Origin: Deltaproteobacteria bacterium
GTDB taxonomy: Bacteria > Desulfobacterota > Dissulfuribacteria > Dissulfuribacterales > UBA3076
Direction: 5' to 3'
Assembly (NCBI GenBank): GCA_021159445.1
Contig: JAGGRV010000119.1
Span: forward strand, 1 to 18,675
DNA length: 18,675 nt
The notes under the pieces were generated by a model that searched no databases, had not been told where the DNA came from, and saw only the letters and a program-made list of their open reading frames with translations. The translations under genes and the position numbers were made by a program. Positions 8,163 to 13,792 of the stretch are shown piece by piece (position 1 is the stretch's first letter; every line of letters begins with the position of its first letter).

Positions 8163-8861
8163 CTAGGGGAACTGATAAAACAACAGGTCGTAAATTCCAT
8201 TCTCCCAATCAAGGTGCGAAAGATCTACAGGACTTACCAGCCAGAAGAGATAACCCCCCTCAACAGGCATACTTATCTCCTCACAGCTCAATCCATTCCC
8301 GGAATCAACCGCCTGGGAATAATTGGAATCAAGCGAACAGTCAGGCCCCAGCCACCAAATATGCTTAAAGTCATCACTCAAGACCCCGGCCAGGATATTC
8401 ACCGGCCCTGTGTAGTTAAAACATACATCCAGCTCATCCCCTGAGACCTTAAGAGGCGCATTTGCCTGACAGTCCTGGTCACAGAGACCTACCCGATGCC
8501 CAGTTGGGACATCATAGACCAGCTTCAGATCTGCTGCCTGAGCCAAATCCTTTTCAGTTGTTATATCAGGGAATATGCCATTCAGGATCGGACTTCCCGG
8601 GAAGGTCCCTGCAAGTATATCATCGTCTTCGTCAAATTCCGGCAAGATCGACCTGATATCTAGCTGGGATTTGCCGGTGTTGCCGAAAACAAGGTTGAAA
8701 TCGATGTTGGTATCGCCAATTGTGGCAGCCCGATTTTGATTTAGGGAATCCTCAGCTTCTGTCAACTGCGTCAACAGGTCATTTGCCTCATCCTGCTCCT
8801 CTTGTGAACCAAAGAAAAACAGGTCATCACCCTGTGCGGTTAAGAAACTACTCAAAATCAA
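8163..8861 (-). pseudogene. N-terminally truncated secreted-type protein, family not recognised
   Basis: The open frame has 232 codons, but its first ten (from a TTG at 8861) are encoded by a CACGAAA-type repeat, so the native 5' end is lost and real coding sequence starts near 8833. The remainder is acidic (EFDEDDDILAG) and has four cysteines in the C-terminal half: CDQDC, VCFNYTGPVNILAG and GPDCSLDS, LSCEE. The block VCFNYTGPVNILAGVLSDDFKHIWWLGPDC resembles, from memory, a beta-rich domain at the C-terminus of large secreted deltaproteobacterial proteins. No signal peptide remains. The frame is otherwise uninterrupted to its stop, which suggests recent truncation. Expression is doubtful. 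Confidence 0.6.
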
Positions 8862-8894
8862 TCACGAAAACACGAAGGTACGAAAACACGAAAC
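8834..8894. repeat. CACGAAA-rich repeat, left copy
   Basis: Begins GTGCGGTTAAGAAACT and continues into several CACGAAA/TACGAAA units. The first ~35 bases match 16175-16210 and the CACGAAA array matches the inverse of 16287-16320, so both halves of the longer element at 16175-16322 are represented. It supplies the first codons of the truncated gene at 8163-8861. Confidence 0.75.
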
Positions 8895-8978
8895 AAGACA
8901 TACTCAAGTTTTCGAAAAATAGTTGAAGAACCAAGTAAGCAATTGGCACATTTATTGCTGTTAAACCTTCACCACGTC

Positions 8979-8998
8979 ATTCCCGCGAAGGCGGGAAT
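8979..8998. repeat. REP-like hairpin
   Basis: ATTCCCGC and GCGGGAAT form a perfect 8-bp stem with a GAAG loop. This is a widespread intergenic palindrome type. It lies just after the stop of the GIY-YIG remnant. Confidence 0.7.
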
Positions 8999-9003
8999 CC
9001 AGA

Positions 9004-9183
9004 TTAAGAACATATCGTATCATACAAATTTTCCCAATTTTGGTTCTTTTCTTTTATCAGCCGCAATTTCCAAGCTCTTCGCCATTTTTTTATTTGTTTT
9101 TCTCTGGTAATTGCACTTTCAGCATTTGCATGGATTTCGAAAAAAACAAGTTCCTTTACATTGTATTTTTTGGTAAAATCTTC
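9004..9183 (-). pseudogene. C-terminal fragment of a GIY-YIG endonuclease
   Basis: Reading the minus strand from 9183 to a TAA at 9004-9006 gives about 59 codons: EDFTKKYNVKELVFFEIH, then ANAESAITREKQIKKW, then RRAWKLRLIKEKNQNWENLYD and a short tail. AITREKQIKKWRRxWKxxLI is a hallmark of the C-terminal half of stand-alone GIY-YIG nucleases (YhbQ/UPF0213 type, DNA-binding or DNA-cleaving proteins). The N-terminal half with the GIY-YIG motif and catalytic arginine is missing because the 371-bp repeat begins at 9181. The retained frame is intact, so the break is probably recent. No start codon or activity is expected. Confidence 0.88.
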
Positions 9184-9551
9184 TAATTATAACGGATTTA
9201 GGGGAGCTTATATAACTAACTGAATTTATAGAATATATTACCAGGACCGTTAAGCAGTCCGATTGGGCTTGACGTTTCGCGGCTTCTTGTTCAACTGGTT
9301 GATTTTACATATTTTCTATAATCAAGTAGGTAATAGTTCGTATTCAATTCAAGATAAAAAAGGGGCCTCCTCCCCAAAATCCGTTATAATCAGTAAAAAG
9401 AAATAAGTTGTGCCGGAGGGTGGTGATGAGCGGCTTTAAATCGGCCAACAGGGGAGATGTTGCCAAATTAATCCAGCCCTATGGCTTCGAGGTTATTTGG
9501 TCAGAAGAGCAGGATGGCTGGGTCACATCAATCGTGCGGCAAAATTAAAAA
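9181..9551. mobile_element. 371-bp repeat with inverted ends and a micro-ORF, copy 1
   Basis: Matches 12753-13123 with no gaps and three substitutions. It has two parts. Positions 9186-9390 form a 205-bp element whose 21-bp ends (ATTATAACGGATTT, one variable base, then GGGGAG) are inverted with a single mismatch. Positions 9391-9551 carry a 40-codon ORF. All three substitutions fall in the first part. The left border cuts a GIY-YIG gene and the right border cuts a methyltransferase gene. No transposase is present, so any movement would need one supplied elsewhere. Confidence 0.8.
9426..9548 (+). CDS. Micro-ORF of 40 residues in the 371-bp repeat, copy 1
   Basis: Starts MSGFKSANRGDVAKL and ends WVTSIVRQN. 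I do not recognise it. It has a good ribosome binding site (GGAGGG, then TGGTG before the ATG), and a perfect TATAAT (9317-9322) lies about 100 bases upstream. The composition (charged N-terminal helix-like part, then FEVIWSEEQDGWVTSIV, which could form two strands) is protein-like. The second copy at 12998-13120 is identical at every base. It may be a short functional protein, a fragment of a longer ancestral gene, or passenger sequence. Confidence 0.5.
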   Translation: MSGFKSANRGDVAKLIQPYGFEVIWSEEQDGWVTSIVRQN

Positions 9552-9875
9552 CTGCTGAGTACCCCTCTTCCCCGCAATCTCCACAGTACGAATATTTTCA
9601 AGGTACTTTCCTCCGGGACGAAGCATTCGGTGAATATTGGCCACGTATTGTTCGCAACGCTCCGGAAACACATGGTGAAGAACTTCCCAATCGTACGCAA
9701 ACCCAAAAGAGCACTCCAAATCCTGAACAATCCCAGTAAAATCCCGGGCTACAAAACGACATAAAACGCCTTTCCGACGCGCAAGGCTCCTGGCTATGTC
9801 TATTGCTCTGGGTGAAATATCAATACCTGTAACGCTAAATCCTCTGGAGGCAAGCCAGACCGCATAGTTACCCAT
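9528..9875 (-). pseudogene. Fragment of a class I SAM-dependent methyltransferase
   Basis: The frame starts inside motif I (GNYAVWLASRGFSVTGIDIS, the usual DxGxGxGN part being absent) and continues through the acidic-loop and post-I region to EVLHHVFPERCEQYVANIHRMLRPGG, a typical Methyltransf_11/25 core. After LRPGGKYL the sequence runs into the 371-bp repeat, which supplies the last codons. Upstream on the same strand, 9876 to about 9960 reads FLPFKEWYCISTKENIFPLSCDIA in another frame, so a deletion or frameshift near 9868 probably removed motif I. With both ends damaged, it should be inactive. The substrate is unknown. Confidence 0.8.
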
Positions 9876-10025
9876 TTCGCTATATCACAGCTCAAAGGGA
9901 AAATATTTTCCTTGGTTGAAATGCAATACCATTCTTTGAAGGGCAAAAAATTTCTGCCAATCAGCCTATTTAATTAAACAGGGGAGAAAACCGGGGATAA
10001 TAGGCCATTTTATGTGCATATTCAC

Positions 10026-10040
10026 TGGCACAGTTTGTGC
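10026..10040 (+). promoter_or_regulatory. Sigma-54 (-24/-12) promoter of the PEP-CTERM gene
   Basis: TGGCACAGTTTGTGC fits the sigma-54 consensus TGGCAC-N5-TTGC, with the required GG-N10-GC spacing (GG at 10027-10028, GC at 10039-10040). It lies 37 bases before the ATG, and AAGGAG follows before the start. Known context: PEP-CTERM genes are often controlled by the sigma-54 activator PrsR with the kinase PrsK. Neither is in this window. Confidence 0.78.
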
Positions 10041-10077
10041 GATAATTAAGACAAAAACCAGTAAGGAGATATCATTC

Positions 10078-10902
10078 ATGAATATAAAAGCCCCAGATGC
10101 AAACCTGACCGCCTTTATTTGCGTGTTCCTTTTAGTAGTCTTGCTTGCAGCACCATCTGCAGACGCCCTTGACCTGGGAACAGACATAACCATAGATGAC
10201 GAAATCTCTTCCAGTACCACCGGATGGTATGGTCAGGAGGAAGACCAGGAAGTAGAACCTGGTTGTGTAGGCAGTCAAGCATGGGATCTTGAGGGTTTTT
10301 TCCTCAAGGGAAGCGAGCTTCAGGCTGTTGGCGGCTTTGATTTCAAAAATGGGGTTGCCAACTATCCGAGCTATACCACTGGCGATATTTTCATTGACAC
10401 CGACGGAAGCACAACAAGCAGCATAACCCAGACATCATATGGACAGACCAATGTCAACAACAATTTTGGCTATGAATATGTCATCGACCTGTCATTTGAT
10501 GACTATTCATACAAGGTCTTAAAGCTAAATTCAGATTCCACCACCGTAACCGTATCTTATTACCAGAATCAAAGCTCCAATCCGTGGAAGTACGCATACG
10601 GTGGAACTGAGATAACAGGGGGAGGGGGAACCTTTGCATACTATGCGGACCTCCTCGACGCTGATGTTGACGGGCTTCAAGGCGGCAGTCATTATGCGAT
10701 AACAGGCTTTGATTTGAACTTTATCAGCGGCATGGCCTTTACATCCCACCTTACCCTTGGCTGTGGTAACGATAACCTCATGGGTTCGGGCACGGCTCCT
10801 GTGCCAGAGCCTGCCACTATTATACTCATGGGCACAGGGCTTTTGGGAATAGCAGGGGTTGGCCGTAAAAAACTGAAGAAATCCCATACGGCCAACGGTT
10901 AA
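10078..10902 (+). CDS. PEP-CTERM sorted exported protein
   Basis: Exported protein whose C-terminal signal is cleaved by an exosortase, usually ending in the envelope or exopolysaccharide matrix. The start is the ATG at 10078 behind AAGGAG; the longer frame to 10012 would include the promoter. The 274 residues have a signal peptide (1-30, hydrophobic core FICVFLLVVLLAA, cleavage likely after ADA), a mature domain rich in Gly, Ser, Tyr and Asp (LEGFFLKGSELQAVGGFDF, FIDTDGS), and a tail with VPEP (242-245), a membrane segment (246-261) and basic GRKKLKK (262-268). SHLTLGCGNDNLMGSG before VPEP is a common lead-in in this class. The function of the mature part is unknown. Its last 150 bases recur at 13128-13277. 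Confidence 0.92.
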   Translation: MNIKAPDANLTAFICVFLLVVLLAAPSADALDLGTDITIDDEISSSTTGWYGQEEDQEVEPGCVGSQAWDLEGFFLKGSELQAVGGFDFKNGVANYPSYTTGDIFIDTDGSTTSSITQTSYGQTNVNNNFGYEYVIDLSFDDYSYKVLKLNSDSTTVTVSYYQNQSSNPWKYAYGGTEITGGGGTFAYYADLLDADVDGLQGGSHYAITGFDLNFISGMAFTSHLTLGCGNDNLMGSGTAPVPEPATIILMGTGLLGIAGVGRKKLKKSHTANG

Positions 10903-10914
10903 ATTTATTTTTTT

Positions 10915-11036
10915 CCTCTTTTTCACGACACATTGAAAATTCCTTGACCTGCAGTTTCCAACAGTGCTATAGAAATTAATGTGTGGTGCTTGGAGTGCCG
11001 TTTCAGCCCAAATCGCAAAAAGCAATTTCCTATCAG
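10915..11036 (+). repeat. Promoter-bearing repeat, copy 1
   Basis: About 122 bases from CCTCTTTTTCACGACAC to TTTCCTATCA recur at 14211-14336 with small gaps. Inside are a sigma-70-like promoter (TTGACC 10944-10949, 18-base spacer, TATAGA 10968-10973) and an AAATCGC/GCAATTT hairpin (11010-11028, one mismatch). It starts 12 bases after the PEP-CTERM stop. There is no convincing ORF within. Confidence 0.75.
10944..10973 (+). promoter_or_regulatory. Sigma-70-like promoter in repeat copy 1
   Basis: TTGACC - 18 bases - TATAGA. It points towards the DUF433 gene at 11123. The same elements are preserved in the second repeat copy (14240-14269), where no gene follows on that strand. Confidence 0.5.
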
Positions 11037-11122
11037 TTATTCTACACAACTCAGATTCAAAGTTCTAAGGTCCAAGGCTGATGAGCTCGTAATAAGAAAA
11101 TCAGGCACAGGGGGGATTGATT

Positions 11123-11449
11123 ATGCAACAACAGGCATTGAAAAGAGCGCCGACCACTCATCCTTTTGTTGTAAGAAACAAGGATGTGTGCAATGGCAGT
11201 CCTGTGATCGAGGGCACCAGGACACGAGTTGTCGATATTGCAATGGAATATGAGATGTTAGGTCATTCTCCAGATCAAATTGTAGATTCGCACTCTCACC
11301 TGAATCTATCTCAGGTACATGATGCTCTTTCATTTTACTACGAAAACAGGAGCGAGCTGGACAGAAAAATTGAGAAAGATCAGGAGTTCGTCAGACAATT
11401 AAGCAAGACATTCTGCTCCAAAATAGTATTGGCCTATGGGCGAAATTAG
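11123..11449 (+). CDS. DUF433 domain protein, putative antitoxin
   Basis: The 108-residue product contains the DUF433 signature CNGSPVIEGTRTRV (23-36) followed by the helical part YEMLGHSPDQIVDSHSHLNLSQVHDALSFYY (43-73), which resembles a winged helix-turn-helix. Such proteins are commonly paired with a downstream DUF5615 PIN-like protein and regarded as antitoxins; this is family knowledge, not tested here. The ATG at 11123 follows GGGGG; a TTG at 11117 is an alternative. Downstream, the expected partner starts at 11436 with a 14-base overlap but is broken after about 22 codons, leaving the antitoxin-like gene orphaned. Transcription may start in the repeat at 10944-10973. Confidence 0.85.
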   Translation: MQQQALKRAPTTHPFVVRNKDVCNGSPVIEGTRTRVVDIAMEYEMLGHSPDQIVDSHSHLNLSQVHDALSFYYENRSELDRKIEKDQEFVRQLSKTFCSKIVLAYGRN

Positions 11450-11522
11450 GATTTACACTGACGAAAGCGTTGATATTGCAGTAACGAGGGGTTTAAGAAT
11501 TGACCACACTCATTCCGGTTGA
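11436..11522 (+). pseudogene. Truncated DUF5615-like (PIN-like) toxin start
   Basis: A 28-codon frame begins MGEIRIYTDESVDIAVTRGL, which matches the N-terminus of DUF5615/Mut7-C-type proteins (first acidic residue in a D-E-x-V context followed by a helix). After RGLR the expected repeat of helix and conserved Asp residues is lost: sequence changes near 11499 and a stop follows at 11520-11522. The overlap with the DUF433 gene is the usual layout of this pair. Confidence 0.65.
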
Positions 11523-11631
11523 CCCGTTTTATCTAAGCACTTATTGACAAGGAAGGAGGTGACAATATAAGAAGATTTTAGAGATTGTACCAAATGAAGA
11601 TCGAATTATTAATATTTTAAGGGAGGGAGAC

Positions 11632-11898
11632 ATGGGAAAACTATCAATTCTATTACCACTTGTCTGTGTAGGTCTTGCGAGTTGTGCTCCAGCAAACATC
11701 ACGGCCTCCAAGTGGGACTCTGGTGTAAGTGGCGCCAATGTTGAAACGCGTTGCGAGCAATTAGATATGAGAAACAAGTCTGAAATGGACAGTATTTTTA
11801 AGAAATATGACGGCTGGAAACTGGTCTATATATCTGAGTACACAACCGAGCACAAAATCGGAACTGATGCTGCTGTCTGTTTTGAGCGTGCGAAATAA
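11632..11898 (+). CDS. Small putative lipoprotein
   Basis: An 88-residue product with a lipoprotein signal: K3, a hydrophobic stretch ILLPLVCVGLASC and lipobox LASC with the modifiable cysteine at 18. The mature part (about 70 residues) is polar with two more cysteines (ETRCEQLD, AAVCFERAK), which could form a disulfide. It ends KLVYISEYTTEHKIGTDAAV then CFERAK, which resembles small bacterial lipoproteins with a beta-rich WKLVYISEY core, but I cannot name the family. The start ATG follows GGGAGGGA. The frame is open upstream to 11563 without a better start. It stands alone between gene fragments. Confidence 0.75.
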   Translation: MGKLSILLPLVCVGLASCAPANITASKWDSGVSGANVETRCEQLDMRNKSEMDSIFKKYDGWKLVYISEYTTEHKIGTDAAVCFERAK

Positions 11899-12407
11899 GG
11901 CATGATTACCCTGCAAAAAGTTGGAGTCGATCTGAAGCTATAACGTAAACATGTTCGTAATATATAAGTTGCGCATATGAAACTTATATAGCTATTTCAG
12001 GATGGCGGCTCAAAATAGACTTTTTTCAGCGTAATCAGGCATAACAACGTCATTAATTTGGGCAGTAAATAGCGGTGTATCTTTGGTGCTCCGCTATTTA
12101 CTGTCGGTTATGGCAAACGGTAGTAAATTAAGGACGCTATATGTTTTAAGATGCCGGTTCCGGCACACGTTCCCCACCCATTTCGCTACTCTCTTGGTAT
12201 TTTTTTCGGGGCTGATCATCGGCAACGAAGCAAATCCGTTTCTGATAACTGTAGTGCTGCCATATACTGTCGCTGTGTATCAGTAAGCGCTTCGGCCAGC
12301 CTGCATAAGCCTGCGATTCTGACGATCTGGATTCCCAGGAATTTGGTACTCATCATGAAGGTAGTTGGACGCCGTGTTGGTTTGTTATCCCATCCGGGAA
12401 GAGAATA
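11899..12407. other. Gene-poor stretch with two strong hairpins
   Basis: No gene recognised. Two inverted repeats stand out: TATATAAGTT/AACTTATATA (11961-11970, 11981-11990; 10-base loop) and CAGTAAATAGCGG/CCGCTATTTACTG (12063-12075, 12091-12103; 15-base loop). Neither is followed by a T-run. A 46-codon minus-strand frame (12356-12216) reads MMSTKFLGIQIVRIAGLCRL at its start; it has no visible ribosome binding site and I do not recognise it. The stretch may hold decayed mobile DNA. Confidence 0.5.
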
Positions 12408-12415
12408 CTGAGAAA

Positions 12416-12460
12416 GGGGTCAGCCCTCGAAAATAGAATTTAATCTTTGACACTGACCTC
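12416..12460. repeat. GGGGTCAG/CTGACCTC inverted repeat before the RAYT remnant
   Basis: GGGGTCAG (12416-12423) and CTGACCTC (12453-12460) are inverted with one mismatch. Palindromes of this GGGGTCAG type commonly precede REP-associated transposase genes, and a RAYT fragment starts directly after it. Confidence 0.65.
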
Positions 12461-12463
12461 TAA

Positions 12464-12655
12464 GATGCTATTCCTTGCGTTCTGCAAGCAGAAGGCTGCT
12501 TCTATCATATAACCAGCCGTGGTAACGATAGGAAGAGAATATTCTTACATGAGACCGATTTTGAGAAATCCCTCGAATATATATTAAAAGCAAAGGAAAA
12601 GTATAACTTTTATCTTCTTGCCTACGTATTGATGAGCAATCACTACTTATGTTGA
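12464..12655 (+). pseudogene. N-terminal fragment of a REP-associated tyrosine transposase (RAYT)
   Basis: The frame 12464-12655 reads IPCVLQAEGCFYHITSRGN, then DRKRIFLHETDFEKSLEYI, then AKEKYNFYLLAYVLMSNHY and stops. The YHITSRGN block, the HETDFEKSLEYI helix and AYVLMSNHYH (here ended at NHY) are diagnostic for the TnpA_REP/Y1-transposase family (COG1943), single-strand DNA enzymes that act on REP hairpins. The HuH metal-binding motif is cut at its first histidine, and the downstream catalytic tyrosine region is gone. The start codon is also missing: a stop (TAA) precedes codon 1. Inactive. Confidence 0.88.
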
Positions 12656-12752
12656 GTAATTAATTATGTTGAGTACACCTGCCTGATATAACCCAACATC
12701 CCGTCCTTCCTTCATTTTTTCTATTTTTTTAACGTTTTTACTTAACATAATT

Positions 12753-13123
12753 TTCTAATTATAACGGATTTAGGGGAGCTTATATAACTAACTGAATTTA
12801 TAGCATATATTACCAGGACCGTTAAACAGTCCGATTGGGCTTGACGTTTCGCGGCTTCTTGTCCAACTGGTTGATTTTACATATTTTCTATAATCAAGTA
12901 GGTAATAGTTCGTATTCAATTCAAGATAAAAAAGGGGCCTCCTCCCCAAAATCCGTTATAATCAGTAAAAAGAAATAAGTTGTGCCGGAGGGTGGTGATG
13001 AGCGGCTTTAAATCGGCCAACAGGGGAGATGTTGCCAAATTAATCCAGCCCTATGGCTTCGAGGTTATTTGGTCAGAAGAGCAGGATGGCTGGGTCACAT
13101 CAATCGTGCGGCAAAATTAAAAA
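12753..13123. mobile_element. 371-bp repeat with inverted ends and a micro-ORF, copy 2
   Basis: Ungapped match to 9181-9551 with three substitutions, all within the 205-bp inverted-end part (12758-12962). The portion after 12963, which includes the micro-ORF, is identical. The left flank is AT-rich non-coding sequence beyond the RAYT remnant (12656-12752). The right border lies about four bases before the start of a duplicated PEP-CTERM tail. Confidence 0.8.
12998..13120 (+). CDS. Micro-ORF of 40 residues in the 371-bp repeat, copy 2
   Basis: Base-for-base identical to 9426-9548, including the GGAGGG ribosome binding site and stop codon. Same uncertain status as copy 1. Here it reads in the same direction as the truncated PEP-CTERM tail that follows eight bases after its stop. 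Confidence 0.5.
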   Translation: MSGFKSANRGDVAKLIQPYGFEVIWSEEQDGWVTSIVRQN

Positions 13124-13127
13124 CCGC

Positions 13128-13277
13128 ACCCTTGGCTGCGGTAATGATAACCTCATGGGTTCGGGCACGGTTCCGGTGCCAGAGCCTGCCACCATTATAC
13201 TCATAGGCACAGGGCTTTTGGGAATAGCAGGGGTTGGCCGTAAAAAACTGAAGAAATCCCATACGGTCAACGGTTAA
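13128..13277 (+). pseudogene. Duplicated C-terminal tail of a PEP-CTERM gene
   Basis: Positions 13128-13284 match 10753-10909, from the final 49 codons of the intact PEP-CTERM gene to seven bases after its stop, with about seven differences. It encodes LGCGNDNLMGSGTVPVPEP, a membrane segment and GRKKLKKSHTVNG. The signal peptide and mature domain are missing; the 371-bp repeat takes their place. Three differences change residues (A to V, M to I, A to V), so it is an older paralogue rather than a very recent copy. No ribosome binding site or start belongs to it. Confidence 0.88.
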
Positions 13278-13281
13278 ATTT

Positions 13282-13316
13282 ATTCCGGAAGACACACAGG
13301 CCTAACCGGAATTTTT
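13282..13316 (+). terminator. Intrinsic terminator after the PEP-CTERM tail
   Basis: ATTCCGG (13282-13288) and CCGGAAT (13306-13312) form a 7-bp stem with a 17-base loop, followed by TTTTC. It lies just after the PEP-CTERM-tail stop. The intact gene at 10902 has only a T-run at this place. Confidence 0.6.
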
Positions 13317-13484
13317 CTGCTGTCGGCATTATCCAGTCTGCCGTTTCAAGATATCGTAATTAGACGGCATAACATGCTTTACCGTTTAGAACGCTGGCAA
13401 ACCCCTTCGGGTGATTATAGGGACGAAACGGATACTGCACCCACATAGGTAATGAGTTGTTCGCTACACAACGTAAAATTATAT

Positions 13485-13513
13485 TTGATATTTGCCAACT
13501 AAATGTATAGTAT
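13485..13513 (+). promoter_or_regulatory. Possible promoter of the toxin-antitoxin pair
   Basis: TTGATA (13485-13490), 17 bases, TAGTAT (13508-13513) within AT-rich sequence 37 bases before the antitoxin start. Overlapping TATAGT and TATAAA hexamers make the exact -10 uncertain. Confidence 0.4.
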
Positions 13514-13549
13514 AAAATATGCATTTTAAAGCACATGAGGAAAAGAGAC

Positions 13550-13792
13550 ATGGAAGCAACCGTTGTTGATCTAAGATACAAAATGAAGGATGTGCTAAAA
13601 GCTCTTGACAGGAATGAGAAAGTAACTGTTCTATATCATGGTAAAATTAAAGGAATTATTATTCCTGCAGAACGGGAATCGTACAAAAAAATAACTGAGC
13701 ATCCTTTTTTTGGCATGTCAGCTCAAAATAATAAAAAATCAGTACTTGAAGAGCTGAACGACCTGCGAAAATCCAGATACAATGATATTTGA
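13550..13792 (+). CDS. Phd/YefM-like antitoxin
   Basis: An 80-residue product that starts MEATVVDLRYKMKDVLKAL and continues NEKVTVLYHGKIKGIIIPA (22-40), the N-terminal DNA-binding fold typical of Phd/YefM-family antitoxins. The C-terminal part (HPFFGMSAQNNKKSVLEELNDLRKSRYNDI) would wrap the toxin. The ATG at 13550 is chosen because GAGGAAAAG precedes it; an ATG at 13535 would add five residues without a ribosome binding site. The gene overlaps the toxin by 11 bases, the usual layout for a toxin-antitoxin pair. Autorepression is likely by family analogy. Confidence 0.85.
   Translation: MEATVVDLRYKMKDVLKALDRNEKVTVLYHGKIKGIIIPAERESYKKITEHPFFGMSAQNNKKSVLEELNDLRKSRYNDI

Noticed and set aside
10012..10077. 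Longer N-terminus for the PEP-CTERM protein from the ATG at 10012
   Set aside because: It would place the sigma-54 promoter inside the gene and put 22 residues before a normal signal peptide; AAGGAG precedes the ATG at 10078.
10974..11036. Riboswitch upstream of the DUF433 gene
   Set aside because: The segment is part of a repeat whose second copy is not upstream of a co-directional gene, and no known aptamer core was recognised.
11551..11570. Strong Shine-Dalgarno GGAAGGAGGTGAC before the lipoprotein
   Set aside because: No start codon with an open frame follows at proper distance (GTG ACA ATA TAA stops at once), so it is at most a relic of another gene.
12045..12111. Possible integron attC site: CATAAC on the left, a 13-bp stem and GTTATG on the right
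   Set aside because: The spacers are very unequal (about 17 versus 3 bases), the outer cores do not fit RYYYAAC/GTTRRRY, and no integrase or further sites are visible.
12083..12411. Plus-strand ORFs of 67 and 86 codons
   Set aside because: No ribosome binding site, odd composition (many Cys/Ser/Arg from frame-shadowing) and no recognisable family; they overlap each other and a decayed region.
13360..13581. 73-codon minus-strand ORF upstream of the antitoxin
   Set aside because: It overlaps the promoter and start of the toxin-antitoxin pair, lacks a ribosome binding site and matches no family I know.
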